Positions 18,315 to 27,408 of a DNA stretch of 55,090 nt are shown here, piece by piece. The translations under genes were made by a program, and so were the position numbers. This DNA is from Haloquadratum walsbyi J07HQW2 (lineage in GTDB: Archaea; Halobacteriota; Halobacteria; Halobacteriales; Haloferacaceae): contig NZ_KE356561.1 of NCBI RefSeq assembly GCF_000415985.1, forward strand, positions 797,641 to 852,730. Reading direction: 5' to 3'. The notes beneath the pieces were generated by a model that was not told the DNA's origin, did no database searches, and saw only the letters and a program-made list of their open reading frames with translations. Position 1 is the stretch's first letter. Each line of letters starts with the position of its first letter.

Positions 18315-18380
18315 GTGAGCTACCTCACCCTACTCGCTCACCGTTATTTCGGGTCGCTCATTGAGGAAGAGAACCTAGCT
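18315..18380 (-). repeat. Degenerate TnpB right-end palindrome
   Basis: GTGAGCTACCTCACCCTACT, CGCTCACCG and CTCATTGAGGAAGAGAACCT follow the same pattern as the copies at 17557 and 53726, but the stem is eroded. No coding sequence is attached. Confidence 0.55.
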
Positions 18381-18546
18381 AACACATCTTAATCCCGTGG
18401 ATCTCTGTATTGTATCTACTTCCACACCCAGAATATATACAGTCCTCGTTAGCATAATCAGTAGACGAGAGTATGTGACTGAAGATTATTATTTGGTTGT
18501 AAAATCGCATAATAATTTTAATGCTCCGTTGATATAGACTGAATAT

Positions 18547-19212
18547 ATGACATTCACAGATGAGATACGTCCCCGAGCGGACGAAATTTGGACAGCGATT
18601 GTTGAACATCCAATGGTTTCCGGCATCGGTGACGGAACTCTTCAAACAGATCGATTTAAATATTGGGTCCGACAGGACTATCAATATTTGATTGAGTATA
18701 GCAGACTCTTCGCGCTTGGAGCGGCTAAAGCGCCAACATTTGATCGAATGAAGACATTCACAGATTTACTCACTGCAACGGTCGAAGAAGAAATGAGCCT
18801 TCATCGATCATATGCAGCAGAGTTTGGAATTACTGAGACTGAACTCGAAACGACACCACTATCGCCGACCACGCAGGCATACACTGATTTTCTCCTTCGA
18901 ACCGCAGCACTCGGTTCATTTTCAGACCTCATTGTGGCATTGCTACCCTGTATGTGGGGATTCAATGACGTCGCCACACGTCTTGCTGCTGATGGGTTGC
19001 CCGCAGATGAGCGGTACGCGGCGTGGATTGAGATGTACACCGGTGAAGAGTTTAATCAACTCACAGAGTGGTGTCTGACCCTCACCGATGAGGTGACTGC
19101 TGAAGCAAGCGAGACAGATATTGAGCGCTATCGCGATATATTTGAGACCTCAGCACAGTATGAATATCGCTTTTGGGATGCTGCATGGCAGCGCGAAGAG
19201 TGGACGGTCTAA
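18547..19212 (+). CDS. tenA: TenA-family aminopyrimidine aminohydrolase / thiaminase II
   Basis: An all-helical protein of 221 residues. The active-site residues fall at almost the same numbers as in Bacillus TenA: Asp44 (VRQDYQYL), the catalytic Cys135 (ALLPCMWGF) and a C-terminal Glu near 206 (QYEYRFWDAAW). TenA recovers the pyrimidine part (HMP) of thiamine from breakdown products. The next gene, 86 bases downstream on the same strand, is a Na+/solute symporter, which suggests salvage of an imported thiamine-related compound. That substrate link is an inference. Confidence 0.92.
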   Translation: MTFTDEIRPRADEIWTAIVEHPMVSGIGDGTLQTDRFKYWVRQDYQYLIEYSRLFALGAAKAPTFDRMKTFTDLLTATVEEEMSLHRSYAAEFGITETELETTPLSPTTQAYTDFLLRTAALGSFSDLIVALLPCMWGFNDVATRLAADGLPADERYAAWIEMYTGEEFNQLTEWCLTLTDEVTAEASETDIERYRDIFETSAQYEYRFWDAAWQREEWTV

Positions 19213-19298
19213 AAGATGCATCTGATATATCCGTGGAATGTTAGTATAACCTCAAAGCGTCGACCCACGATTATTAGCAAAGCTGGAGGCTGGATGCC

Positions 19299-20888
19299 AT
19301 GGTGAGCACGACTCTTGTGCTTGGATTGACGGTGATGACACTCATTGGATTCACGATTGCTGGTATGTGGTATAGCCAGGGTCGGGTTGGATCAATTGAA
19401 GACCTCATCACCGCGCGTAATCAAGCAGGAGCTAATCGGACAACAGCGACACTTGTTGCATCGGTAATGGGTGTGTGGATTCTTTTTGCAGCACCAGAGG
19501 CAGGAGCGGGCTTCGGTGTAGCAGCAGTCATTGGGTACGCAGTTGGCGAGGCTGTGCCAATGTATGTTTATTCTCGATTGGGTCCGCGTATCCGAGATCT
19601 CATTCCATCAGGACACTCACTCACTGAGTATGCACGCGCACGCTACGGAACAGCGATGTATGGGTTTGTCGTCATCGTAAGCGGTCTGTATATGTTTGTG
19701 TTCGTTGCTGCGGAGTTGACCGGTATTGCGGGGGCGCTTGCGTTCGTCGCCGATGTCCCACAATGGCAGACGGCAACACTCGTTGGTGGGTTTGTGTTAT
19801 TATATACCGGCTATGGTGGGCTTCGAGCAAGTATATTCACTGATACGGTGCAAGCAGTTATTGTCATTCCATTGTTAGCTGTTGCATTCGCAGCAACGGT
19901 ACTCGCACTTGGGGGACCGACGTCAGTTATCGGGAATATCACAGCCACAGACCCAACGCTTCTCAACCCGACGGCGGCAGCAGGATTCCAGTTTGGGCTT
20001 GCACTTGCGTTTGCGATTCTTGGAGCAGAGTTGCTTAATCAAACATGGTGGCAGCGGATCTATGCAGGAACAGATAGTGAAAGCGTTACAACTGCATTCC
20101 GCCGCGCAACGATTTTGAATGGAGTTATTGTTTTCATTGCTGCATTTCTTGGTGTCGTTGCGACTGGGCACACAGATATCGTGACTGACCCAGCAAGTAC
20201 AGCATACAACGCTGATGTGGCATTTTTCGTGTTACTTCAGACAGCAGTCCCAGAGTGGGTTATTGTCGTGGTGGTGCTTCTTGCATTATCACTTGTAATG
20301 AGTTCTGTTGACACACTGTTTAATGCACTTTCAAGTCTCATCACGGTTGATCTTGCGCAGATATACACAGAAAGCACTGATCGTCAACTTCAGTGGATCG
20401 CACGCGGATTTACCCTCTGTATTGCATTTGCAGCTGTCTATGTGAGTGTCCGGGCACAGAGTGTGCTTCGATTATTTTTCCTTGCCGATCTTCTTGGGAC
20501 AGCGCTTGCGTTCCCACTTGTGTATGGGCTCTACAGTGAGCGACTTACTGGCGTTGGTGCACTTATCGGGAGTCTCTCTGGACTTACTGTCGGGCTCGCG
20601 TACTTTCCGGACCTTCGCGGGTTTATTACTGCAATCCCACTTGTCGGTCCAGTGCTCCCGAGTGCTGACCCGTTGTATCTCACAGCGTTTGGCGGATCAT
20701 TTCTTACTTCAATCGCTGTTACGATAGTTATTTCTCGGCTCACTACGACGCGATTTGACCTTGATACGCTTGGCACTGAGATCACCCGTCTTGATGACCC
20801 GATAGCAGATGGTGGTCAGGCATGCGCCGAGGAGTCAGCATCTACATCTTCTGATATTGAGTCTAACGAGCACACCTCGGAGAGATAA
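19299..20888 (+). CDS. Sodium/solute symporter family (SSS) permease
   Basis: A protein of 529 residues with about 13 hydrophobic helices. N-terminal DLITARNQAGANRTTATLVA is the usual SSS opening. The segments AAVIGYAVGEAVPMYVYSRL and DTLFNALSSLITVDLAQIY match the core family. A hydrophilic acidic tail of about 45 residues follows the last helix. It couples substrate entry to Na+ in the cell membrane. The substrate is unknown, but the tenA gene just upstream on the same strand points to a thiamine precursor or HMP-like compound. Confidence 0.88.
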   Translation: MVSTTLVLGLTVMTLIGFTIAGMWYSQGRVGSIEDLITARNQAGANRTTATLVASVMGVWILFAAPEAGAGFGVAAVIGYAVGEAVPMYVYSRLGPRIRDLIPSGHSLTEYARARYGTAMYGFVVIVSGLYMFVFVAAELTGIAGALAFVADVPQWQTATLVGGFVLLYTGYGGLRASIFTDTVQAVIVIPLLAVAFAATVLALGGPTSVIGNITATDPTLLNPTAAAGFQFGLALAFAILGAELLNQTWWQRIYAGTDSESVTTAFRRATILNGVIVFIAAFLGVVATGHTDIVTDPASTAYNADVAFFVLLQTAVPEWVIVVVVLLALSLVMSSVDTLFNALSSLITVDLAQIYTESTDRQLQWIARGFTLCIAFAAVYVSVRAQSVLRLFFLADLLGTALAFPLVYGLYSERLTGVGALIGSLSGLTVGLAYFPDLRGFITAIPLVGPVLPSADPLYLTAFGGSFLTSIAVTIVISRLTTTRFDLDTLGTEITRLDDPIADGGQACAEESASTSSDIESNEHTSER

Positions 20889-21083
20889 TGAACCGAAACC
20901 AAACCTGAAACTCAACTGTCATATAGGCAAGTAGATAGTATAATTCATTCAACGAGCGATCTGTTGTATCCACTGTCATTGCCAGATGTGGAATACGCTC
21001 TCTGGTTTGAGTGCAATAACCTCGGAAGACCACAGAAAAGTTATTCAATATAATATATAACAATAACTGAGGACAGATATCCT

Positions 21084-21656
21084 ATGAGCACAACACCTGA
21101 TGACTGGCAGGAAGAGATACAAAAAACTCGAGCGAACAAAGAGCAGTATTTCCGCAGTAGCGACCGATCGCCGATGCCACCGAATTTCAGAGGTGAATCA
21201 TTCCCTGGTTTAGAGTACTATCCAATCAATCCGGACTATCGGTTTAATATCCCGCTTGCGCGTGATGATGACCCAGAAATCATTACCGTTGAGACAACTG
21301 CTGATGGAGAGCAGACATATCGCCGTGTTGGAGAGTTTAACCTTACAGTCGACAAAACTGCAATCTCCATTGCGGCATATGAACCCACAGATAGTACTGA
21401 TCGGCTATGGGTCCCATTTCGCGATACAACAAGCGGATCCGAGACATATGGTGCAGGACGATATGTCGACCTTGAGCCAGCGGAGGACCACACTGACAAC
21501 GGAGCATGGACGCTTGATCTAAATCGTGCATATAATCCAACATGTGCATACAATCCAGCGTACGAATGCCCACTTGTTCCTGCAGAAAATTGGCTTGATA
21601 TTCCGGTCGAAGCTGGTGAAAAAGACTTTCCAGGGAAGTTACATCATGAAAAGTGA
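21084..21656 (+). CDS. DUF1684 family protein
   Basis: A protein of 190 residues. The signature is in the C-terminal half: GAGRYVDLEPAEDHT, LDLNRAYNPTCAYNPAYECP, then AGEKDFPG. Two Cys residues lie in the NPTCAYNPAYECP segment. DUF1684 proteins are widespread in bacteria and haloarchaea and have no established function. The N-terminus is hydrophilic, with no signal peptide, so it is cytoplasmic. No operon link is evident; the nearest genes are the symporter (195 bases upstream) and Sco1 (267 bases downstream). Confidence 0.9.
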   Translation: MSTTPDDWQEEIQKTRANKEQYFRSSDRSPMPPNFRGESFPGLEYYPINPDYRFNIPLARDDDPEIITVETTADGEQTYRRVGEFNLTVDKTAISIAAYEPTDSTDRLWVPFRDTTSGSETYGAGRYVDLEPAEDHTDNGAWTLDLNRAYNPTCAYNPAYECPLVPAENWLDIPVEAGEKDFPGKLHHEK

Positions 21657-21923
21657 ATAATCATCACCAACGGTCCTCAAATTACTCTTACGTTACGACA
21701 GTTAGCGGTTGAATCCGGCATATGATTCAGTCGTATCCAGGAGTATTAGACGCTCCATATTCTGACGTGAGAATACTCTTTCACCCTAGACCAGCGCTCG
21801 TCACTCATATTGCAATGTTTGGTATACTAGGGTGCACAGTTAGGCTATACCATAACAACGTTTCGTTCGTTATCAGCGCTCAAATCGCGATGTTTATTGC
21901 TCCGATGACACAATACTACTGGC

Positions 21924-22601
21924 ATGGACAGACGGAATTATCTTCACGGCGTTGCCGGTGTCGGGGCTTTCGCGACGGCTGGATGTCTTGGGTCGACACT
22001 GAGCCTTGATGATGGTAACCCGAATGTCACTCTCTCCGAACCTGACCGCGAGTACACAAGCGAAGAATTACCGTACCCAGCATGGGGACAGCGTGTTCCA
22101 GATGTAACATTACCTGCTTCGATTGCGTCACGCACAGTGACAGTCAGAGATATTGAGACACCGTCGATTGTGACATTTTTTTATAGTCACTGTCAAACTG
22201 TTTGTCCGATATTAATCCAAACAATACGCAATATCCAGGCGGATGCAATTGAAAATGACTACACTGACCAGATACGGTTCCTTCCGACGACATTCGACCC
22301 ACAACGAGATAATGCTACTCGCCTTCGGGAGTACAGCAAAATGATGAATATTGTCGTTGATGACGCTAACTGGCAGTTCCTCCGTCCGGGATCACCTGAA
22401 CGGGCAAAGGCAGTCGTTGATAAAGAATTTGGCGTCACGTTTGAGCGAACACAACCAGAAGATATGGATATGTATATGTTTGCTCACTCTGCACTCACCT
22501 ATTTGATAAATGCTGACGGTTATATTGAACGCGCTTATCGAACACAGACACCAGATGTCACGCGAATCATCACCGATCTCAAAACACTCCGAAATCGATG
22601 A
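21924..22601 (+). CDS. Sco1/SenC-type copper chaperone lipoprotein
   Basis: A protein of 225 residues. The N-terminus MDRRNYLHGVAGVGAFATAG-C has an Arg pair, a hydrophobic run and a lipobox Cys at 21, so it is exported and lipid-anchored. The thioredoxin-like domain carries the copper site C90-QTV-C94-P and the matching His188 (MFAHSALTYL). Sco proteins insert copper into the CuA site of cytochrome oxidase subunit II. It overlaps the next gene by four bases (ATGA), so the two are translationally coupled. Confidence 0.9.
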   Translation: MDRRNYLHGVAGVGAFATAGCLGSTLSLDDGNPNVTLSEPDREYTSEELPYPAWGQRVPDVTLPASIASRTVTVRDIETPSIVTFFYSHCQTVCPILIQTIRNIQADAIENDYTDQIRFLPTTFDPQRDNATRLREYSKMMNIVVDDANWQFLRPGSPERAKAVVDKEFGVTFERTQPEDMDMYMFAHSALTYLINADGYIERAYRTQTPDVTRIITDLKTLRNR

Positions 22602-23197
22602 AACGGCGTACAATTTTGAAGGCTGCCGGTGGAATTACGCTCACTGGTGGGAGTGTGTTGGTATTACAGCGTGGATTGCCGACTCCATCTGTAACACGGT
22701 CAGACACTACCGGAGAATCAAATGAGTCAATAGGCTACCCGACAACCCTTCCGATTCAGTTATCGACACTCAATAAAGGGGAGTCCAGTGAGCGAACAAT
22801 GCGAGTTCCAGCGATGGGGACGCCAACAGTGATTGACCTGTTTGCAACATGGTGTACACCATGCCAGACGCAGATGGATGCACTCTCAACAGTGTATGAA
22901 CAATATAATGATCAGGTCACGTTCGTTTCGGTCACTAACGAGCGGATCGGTGGGACACTTAGCCGTGCTGATATCAAATCATGGTGGAGTAAGCATGATG
23001 GCGAATGGAGCGTTGGTCTCGACTCAGAAGCGAGACTGATGAGTATCCTCGGTGCACGGGGACTTCCATATCTTGTTATCACCAATGCATCAGGAGAAAT
23101 CCAATGGAAGGACGCTGGTGTGACATCAGTACAGACACTTCAACATGAGCTAGATGCTGTACTGAGTGGAAGTGGAAGTGAAACTGAAGATGGTTGA
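22598..23197 (+). CDS. TlpA/ResA-like thiol-disulfide reductase, Tat-exported
   Basis: A protein of 199 residues. It starts MKRRTILKAAGGITLTGGSV, a twin-arginine signal. The thioredoxin-like domain has VIDLFATWCTPCQTQMDAL with active-site Cys86 and Cys89, and the cis-Pro loop GLPYLVI. It should act outside the membrane, reducing disulfides during cytochrome c or CuA centre maturation. The four-base overlap with the Sco gene and the CcdA gene 160 bases downstream support this: CcdA would pass reducing power across the membrane to it. Confidence 0.9.
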   Translation: MKRRTILKAAGGITLTGGSVLVLQRGLPTPSVTRSDTTGESNESIGYPTTLPIQLSTLNKGESSERTMRVPAMGTPTVIDLFATWCTPCQTQMDALSTVYEQYNDQVTFVSVTNERIGGTLSRADIKSWWSKHDGEWSVGLDSEARLMSILGARGLPYLVITNASGEIQWKDAGVTSVQTLQHELDAVLSGSGSETEDG

Positions 23198-23359
23198 ATA
23201 TGATTTAAATGAGCATAGCTCTGTCCTTACGAGCTTTTTGATCACATGTTCCACCACTATCTCTTGTGTATATATTCACACCACTCAGTGGCAATTGACT
23301 CGGTCATATCATTCTGTGTGAATCTGTGGAGATCATAGCTGTATTTACTGATTAGTATA

Positions 23360-24034
23360 ATGAACGAAATTGCACTCCTAGGATTCGATCTAAAAGTTGC
23401 TGGCACAATTGGATTCGCTGCGGGTGCTGGAATTGCAACGTTTTTTGCACCGTGTGCATTCCCGCTATTGCCTGGGTATATTGGGTATTATATTAATCAA
23501 TCTGAAACATCATCAGGACTGCTTTCAGGGATCATAGCCGCGAGTGGTGCAGTTGTCATGCTTGGGATTGTTGCAGGACTCACTACGGTTGTTGGTCGTC
23601 GTCTCACCACTGCATTACCGTTATTCGAGCCGTTTGTTGGGGCTGCACTCATCGGGCTGGGAATGTTGTTATGGATTGAGTGGACACCGGCAACAATTCC
23701 CCTCACGCGTCGACCGGACTCACTACTTGGATTCGGTATCTTTGGGGCAGTGTATGCAGTTGCTGCTGCTGGGTGTGTTATTCCATTGTTCCTTGGCGTG
23801 GTCACACAGGCGGTTTCACTCTCGCCGAGAAACACAGTGATCGTCCTTCTGACATATGCTGCCGGAGTTGCGCTTCCACTTATTGGTGTGACACTTCTTG
23901 CAGAATCTGGTATGACCGTTTGGAAGCGATTCGGGCATTATACGGGACAAATTGAGCAGATAGCTGCAGGTCTGCTCGTCGCTGCTGGTGTTGGACAACT
24001 ATATCTCTCGATTGTTGTTCTTGACGTATTGTGA
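23360..24034 (+). CDS. ccdA: CcdA-type transmembrane thiol transporter
   Basis: A protein of 224 residues with six hydrophobic helices. The redox Cys pair typical of CcdA/DsbD-beta is present: Cys32 in FFAPCAFPLLPGY and Cys139 in AAAGCVIPLF. It moves electrons from cytoplasmic thioredoxin to extracytoplasmic thiol-disulfide proteins. Together with the Sco1 and TlpA-like genes just upstream it forms an oxidase/cytochrome maturation group. Confidence 0.93.
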   Translation: MNEIALLGFDLKVAGTIGFAAGAGIATFFAPCAFPLLPGYIGYYINQSETSSGLLSGIIAASGAVVMLGIVAGLTTVVGRRLTTALPLFEPFVGAALIGLGMLLWIEWTPATIPLTRRPDSLLGFGIFGAVYAVAAAGCVIPLFLGVVTQAVSLSPRNTVIVLLTYAAGVALPLIGVTLLAESGMTVWKRFGHYTGQIEQIAAGLLVAAGVGQLYLSIVVLDVL

Positions 24035-24305
24035 GTAATTCGAGTCAGAGCCGTTGTTTCGTCGCTTTGTGACTCCACTATCATTAAATACGGGAGTGTA
24101 ATGACTATTCATGTTTACCGGTCACTGTCGTCGAAGCCGAGCGTTTTGAATATAGTATAATAGCATGAACATCGAAGGTATTATTATTATTTTCACGGAG
24201 TAAGCAGACTTCGATCTAAGTGTATTGAATGCGAGTTCGCTTATATCATATAGTTGAATATCCAGCAACGACGTGTTCTTTAGCCCTGAATCATAGTATT
24301 CCCGT

Positions 24306-24941
24306 ATGCGAGGAGGTGTCGTCCTTGCCGGCGGTCGATCGACACGCTTCGGCGATCAGGATAAAGCAGTCGTGACGCTCGCTGGGACGCCACTGATTAG
24401 ACGAGTTGTTGATCGAATCGCAGGTGTCGTTGATGAAGTTGTCATTAATTGTCGTCAATCACAGCGTGATTCTATTACTGCAGCACTAGCCGAGAGTAAC
24501 ACTGAATTGCGATTTGCAATTGATCAGACTCCAGACCGTGGTCCAATGGCGGGATTAGCTCGTGGACTTGAGATAACGGACGCGACACATAGTATCGCCG
24601 TTGGCTGTGATATGCCGTTTATCGATCCTGATTTTATTGAGTATCTTTTCGATCGTATTACTGAAGGATACGCTGATGCTGTTGTCCCACGATTGAATGA
24701 GTGGTACCAGCCAACGCATGCAGTGTATACAACGAACCCTACGTACGCTGCATGTCGTCGCGCGCTCAATGATGATGCACGACAACTGATTGCTCCGTTC
24801 GAGTATCTCGATATTCTTACCATTTCTGAGCCAACAATCAGTTCACACACAACACATCAGACGTTTAGAAATATCAATACCCCTAAGGAACTTTCAGTGG
24901 CTGCGAGTGAACTCACTACCAGTTCTGATACCCCGAACTGA
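24306..24941 (+). CDS. mobA: Molybdenum cofactor guanylyltransferase (MobA-like)
   Basis: A protein of 211 residues. The nucleotidyltransferase start GGVVLAGGRSTRFGDQDKA binds GTP, followed by RGPMAGLARGLE and the metal-binding AVGCDMPFIDP. QPTHAVYTTN and the late FRNINTPKEL are MobA-like. It would attach GMP to molybdopterin to form the dinucleotide cofactor of DMSO-reductase-type enzymes. Broader IspD/GlmU-type nucleotidyltransferases are less likely. It stands alone. Confidence 0.9.
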   Translation: MRGGVVLAGGRSTRFGDQDKAVVTLAGTPLIRRVVDRIAGVVDEVVINCRQSQRDSITAALAESNTELRFAIDQTPDRGPMAGLARGLEITDATHSIAVGCDMPFIDPDFIEYLFDRITEGYADAVVPRLNEWYQPTHAVYTTNPTYAACRRALNDDARQLIAPFEYLDILTISEPTISSHTTHQTFRNINTPKELSVAASELTTSSDTPN

Positions 24942-25233
24942 CCAGATGATTCAGATAATACCCGAGTGAACGATACTGTGCGTGATTGATAATATAATGG
25001 AAGTAAATCAGTATTATCCAAATATACCTGTTACAGAGTTCTTACAACTCACAGGACACCTCTCTATTAGTTTTTAATCGGTGAATTGCATCAGGAAAAG
25101 TGAGGAACAGAGTAACTCAATGAGTATTATTATAGATAGTAATTTCGAGATATATCGACCCGGGCATAATACGACGTCTATTGGTGAGTGCTGTTGACAC
25201 AACTGTAGATGAAAGGCCTGATATTCTGTTGTG

Positions 25234-25461
25234 TCATGATGAATCCAATCCAGGATGACTGATGAACAATGCATCTCCGACAATGATCCCTCCAGCAAGC
25301 GAGGCAACGCCCATTGAGACTATCTGAGACAAGGTAAGTACAAGCACACACGTAATATATGTAAGAAATACAACAGTCGGGATTGCAATGAGAAGTTTAT
25401 CGTATACTGTAACTGGGAGTGAGAAGATAGGTGATTCAAATTGAGTGGACAGCCCTGGCAT
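25234..25461 (-). CDS. Small membrane protein, 75 residues, hypothetical
   Basis: I do not recognise a family. Two hydrophobic segments are separated by a short turn: LLIAIPTVVFLTYITCVLVL and VSMGVASLAGGIIVGDALFI. The protein opens with MPGLSTQFESPIFSLPVTVY. The length and hydrophobic pattern are those of many small haloarchaeal membrane proteins. The second helix has a Gly-rich face. About 290 gene-free bases follow on its left side and about 320 on its right. Confidence 0.5.
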   Translation of the reverse strand: MPGLSTQFESPIFSLPVTVYDKLLIAIPTVVFLTYITCVLVLTLSQIVSMGVASLAGGIIVGDALFISHPGLDSS

Positions 25462-25779
25462 TATCCTTGTAATTATATCTAATTAAGTACAGAGTAATAA
25501 AATGAGGTCATTCATACACAGCAACAGCACTCTACTGAGATTGGTTGATTATTTATTATGAACATGCTGATTACTCTCTTTTGCCTGAGTGACACTGGTT
25601 TTTCACACACTATTGATTGCGGTCGATCTTAAAAACAGCTAGTAAATATCGATCCGAGTGGACATCATATTCGAAAATTCGAATTACTGATGTACATACC
25701 AGTGGTGTATAATCCACTATTAATTCAAAATATGATGGGTGTCGTATGTTTTTTTAATATTCATTGCAATAAATCATTG
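25462..25779. other. Divergent intergenic region, no gene seen
   Basis: About 320 very AT-rich bases. An ORF extension of the next gene up to 25690 is open but encodes a non-acidic hydrophobic leader and is not accepted. Confidence 0.45.
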
Positions 25780-26100
25780 ATGACGAAGATTGATCCAGAT
25801 ACGTTATTGCCGAATGAGCAGGTAAAGAATGCTGTTCATAGCGGGGATATCACACAACTTAGCCGGGGGGCAACAGATCAATATGCTTCAAAGGGTGATA
25901 GGTTTTCAATTGCTGAAGATATGTTCATCATTGCAAGTGTCGATGAGCAAACGCTTGGTGATTTGACGGATGCAGACGCTCAACGAGAAGGATCAGAGTC
26001 ACTAACAGCATATCGAGAGCGGATGCAGCGTGTTCACGGTGGTAGTTTTGAGTGGGATCCAACGAGTGAAATACTCACCTATCGATTTGAGCCCGCATAG
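25780..26100 (+). CDS. ASCH-domain protein
   Basis: A protein of 106 residues from the Met at 25780: MTKIDPDTLLPNEQVKNAVH. It follows the ASCH/PUA-like pattern: a small beta-barrel with DQYASKGDRFSIAEDMFIIA, the LTDADAQREG-SESLTAYRERM segment where ASCH proteins carry a conserved acidic helix, and a final strand ILTYRFEP. ASCH domains bind RNA or modified nucleotides, so a role in RNA metabolism is likely. It converges with the glycerophosphodiesterase gene. Confidence 0.75.
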   Translation: MTKIDPDTLLPNEQVKNAVHSGDITQLSRGATDQYASKGDRFSIAEDMFIIASVDEQTLGDLTDADAQREGSESLTAYRERMQRVHGGSFEWDPTSEILTYRFEPA

Positions 26101-26122
26101 GTGTCTAAACTCTCGGATTGAA

Positions 26123-26839
26123 TCATTCAAGCGTTTGACATTGCTCAATCAATGAGCAATCATCAATAATAATACCGTCGACTGCCGTAGAACAGTTATT
26201 GCCATCAATTCTAGATAATGCAACAAGTGTCTCAGTGTCGTCGACGGTCCATGCGTTGACAATCAATTCTTGTTCATGAGCTGCTGCGACGATGTCGGTT
26301 TCAATACAGAGAGATGCTGAGGGATGAACTGCTGTACACCCAATTTCGACAGCACGTTTGATAGCACTCTCCGGGTCGGTTGCACACAATAATGCAACGT
26401 CTGTGAGCCCCTTTGAAACAGCTACAGTGAGTGCAGTCGGATCAAATGATGAGATAATAATATTATGATCAAAATGGTCGGAATACGTCACAACATCATC
26501 AATTACAGATGATTCTTTCAGTTCAATATGTAATGTAACATCTTCGGGTACTGTCTCAAAAACTTCCTGTAATGTTGGCACATGTGCGTTAGAATCCTCC
26601 ACATGTGTTTGTTGTAATTCGGTAACTGAGGTATCTGAAACGAGTCCTTCGCGACTGGTGACACGGTTAAGTCCCTCATCATGTATAACAACAGCTTCAC
26701 CCGTTTCACAGCGACGGACATCGAATTCAACCGCACCGGCTCTGTTTCCAGCGTTTTGAAGCGCTATGAGGGTATTTTCAGGATACTGATATGGACAGCC
26801 GCGATGAGCGATCGGTTGCACGTGATTCGATTTCGTCAT
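26123..26839 (-). CDS. Glycerophosphodiester phosphodiesterase
   Basis: A protein of 238 residues in a TIM-barrel of the GDPD family. Catalytic residues are visible in IAHRGCPYQYPENT (general acid/base His plus Arg-Gly), VEFDVRRCETGEAVVIHDEG (Glu/Asp metal ligands and second His) and LHIELKES (third acid). It hydrolyses glycerophosphodiesters to glycerol phosphate and alcohol. No signal peptide is present, so it acts in the cytoplasm, probably in lipid turnover. Confidence 0.92.
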   Translation of the reverse strand: MTKSNHVQPIAHRGCPYQYPENTLIALQNAGNRAGAVEFDVRRCETGEAVVIHDEGLNRVTSREGLVSDTSVTELQQTHVEDSNAHVPTLQEVFETVPEDVTLHIELKESSVIDDVVTYSDHFDHNIIISSFDPTALTVAVSKGLTDVALLCATDPESAIKRAVEIGCTAVHPSASLCIETDIVAAAHEQELIVNAWTVDDTETLVALSRIDGNNCSTAVDGIIIDDCSLIEQCQTLE

Positions 26840-27003
26840 CTTGTATCATAGTACCATCGCACTGTGAACGACTTACATTTACCAGCGATCACAGCGAATC
26901 CAATAGGGCTTGACCCCGAAGCGGTTCACTTGCCGTTCTTTATGATTTATAATCAGTACATATAACTGATAGTCATATGTCTAGTTTCAACGGACTCTTG
27001 TAG

Positions 27004-27363
27004 GTATCATTACCAGGTATAGGGTTAAATAACAATTCGGACAGGATTCAACGTGGGCTGTGGAAATGTTCGTCGTGCGAGACAATTATTCACGGTGATC
27101 TGAATGGAGCAGAGAGTATTCGTCAGAAATCGATAAGCGTAATTCCGCCATTAGCACGCCTAGCTGGGGATAGCGGTAACGGGAGCGTGGCACTTCCTTC
27201 GACCTACCTGTCTGACCGCTCTCATGAATTCCAACCACGAGAAGCGGTGGTAGATCGTAAAACTAAGGCTTCCAACCCAGTTTCATCGACTCGTTCTGGT
27301 TCGAAGAATGAGTCTAACAGTCTTAACAAAGTGGCTGGTGAGACAGGAAGCCTACCTCTTTAG
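27004..27363 (+). pseudogene. C-terminal remnant of a TnpB (IS200/IS605 OrfB)
   Basis: The frame is open from 27004 and recognisable from DRIQRGLWKCSSCETI (27040). It encodes the second half of the TnpB zinc finger (W-K-C-S-S-C) and the third RuvC Asp region HGDLNGAESIRQK. The usual tail follows (ALPSTYLSDRSHEF...), ending GETGSLPL and a stop at 27361. About 300 N-terminal residues are missing. It is not in the short-ORF set because it lacks a start. It sits between the convergently placed carotenoid oxygenase end and the GDPD promoter. Confidence 0.85.
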
Positions 27364-27386
27364 AAGTGGGTAGATGTCACACCATA
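27345..27386 (+). repeat. TnpB right-end palindrome, probable omega-RNA 3' end
   Basis: CTACCtCTT-tag-AAGtGGGTAG forms the stem, overlapping the TnpB stop codon and followed by ATGTCAC. In IS200/IS605 elements the right end doubles as the scaffold of the TnpB guide RNA (omega RNA). Here the end is intact while the protein is lost. Confidence 0.65.
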
Positions 27387-27408
27387 TGGCTAAGACTGCT
27401 CAGGAAAA

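Noticed and set aside
21722-22009. 95-codon frame upstream of and overlapping the Sco1 gene
   Set aside because: Reads out of frame into Sco1, with a Cys/Arg-rich end that is the shifted Sco1 signal peptide.
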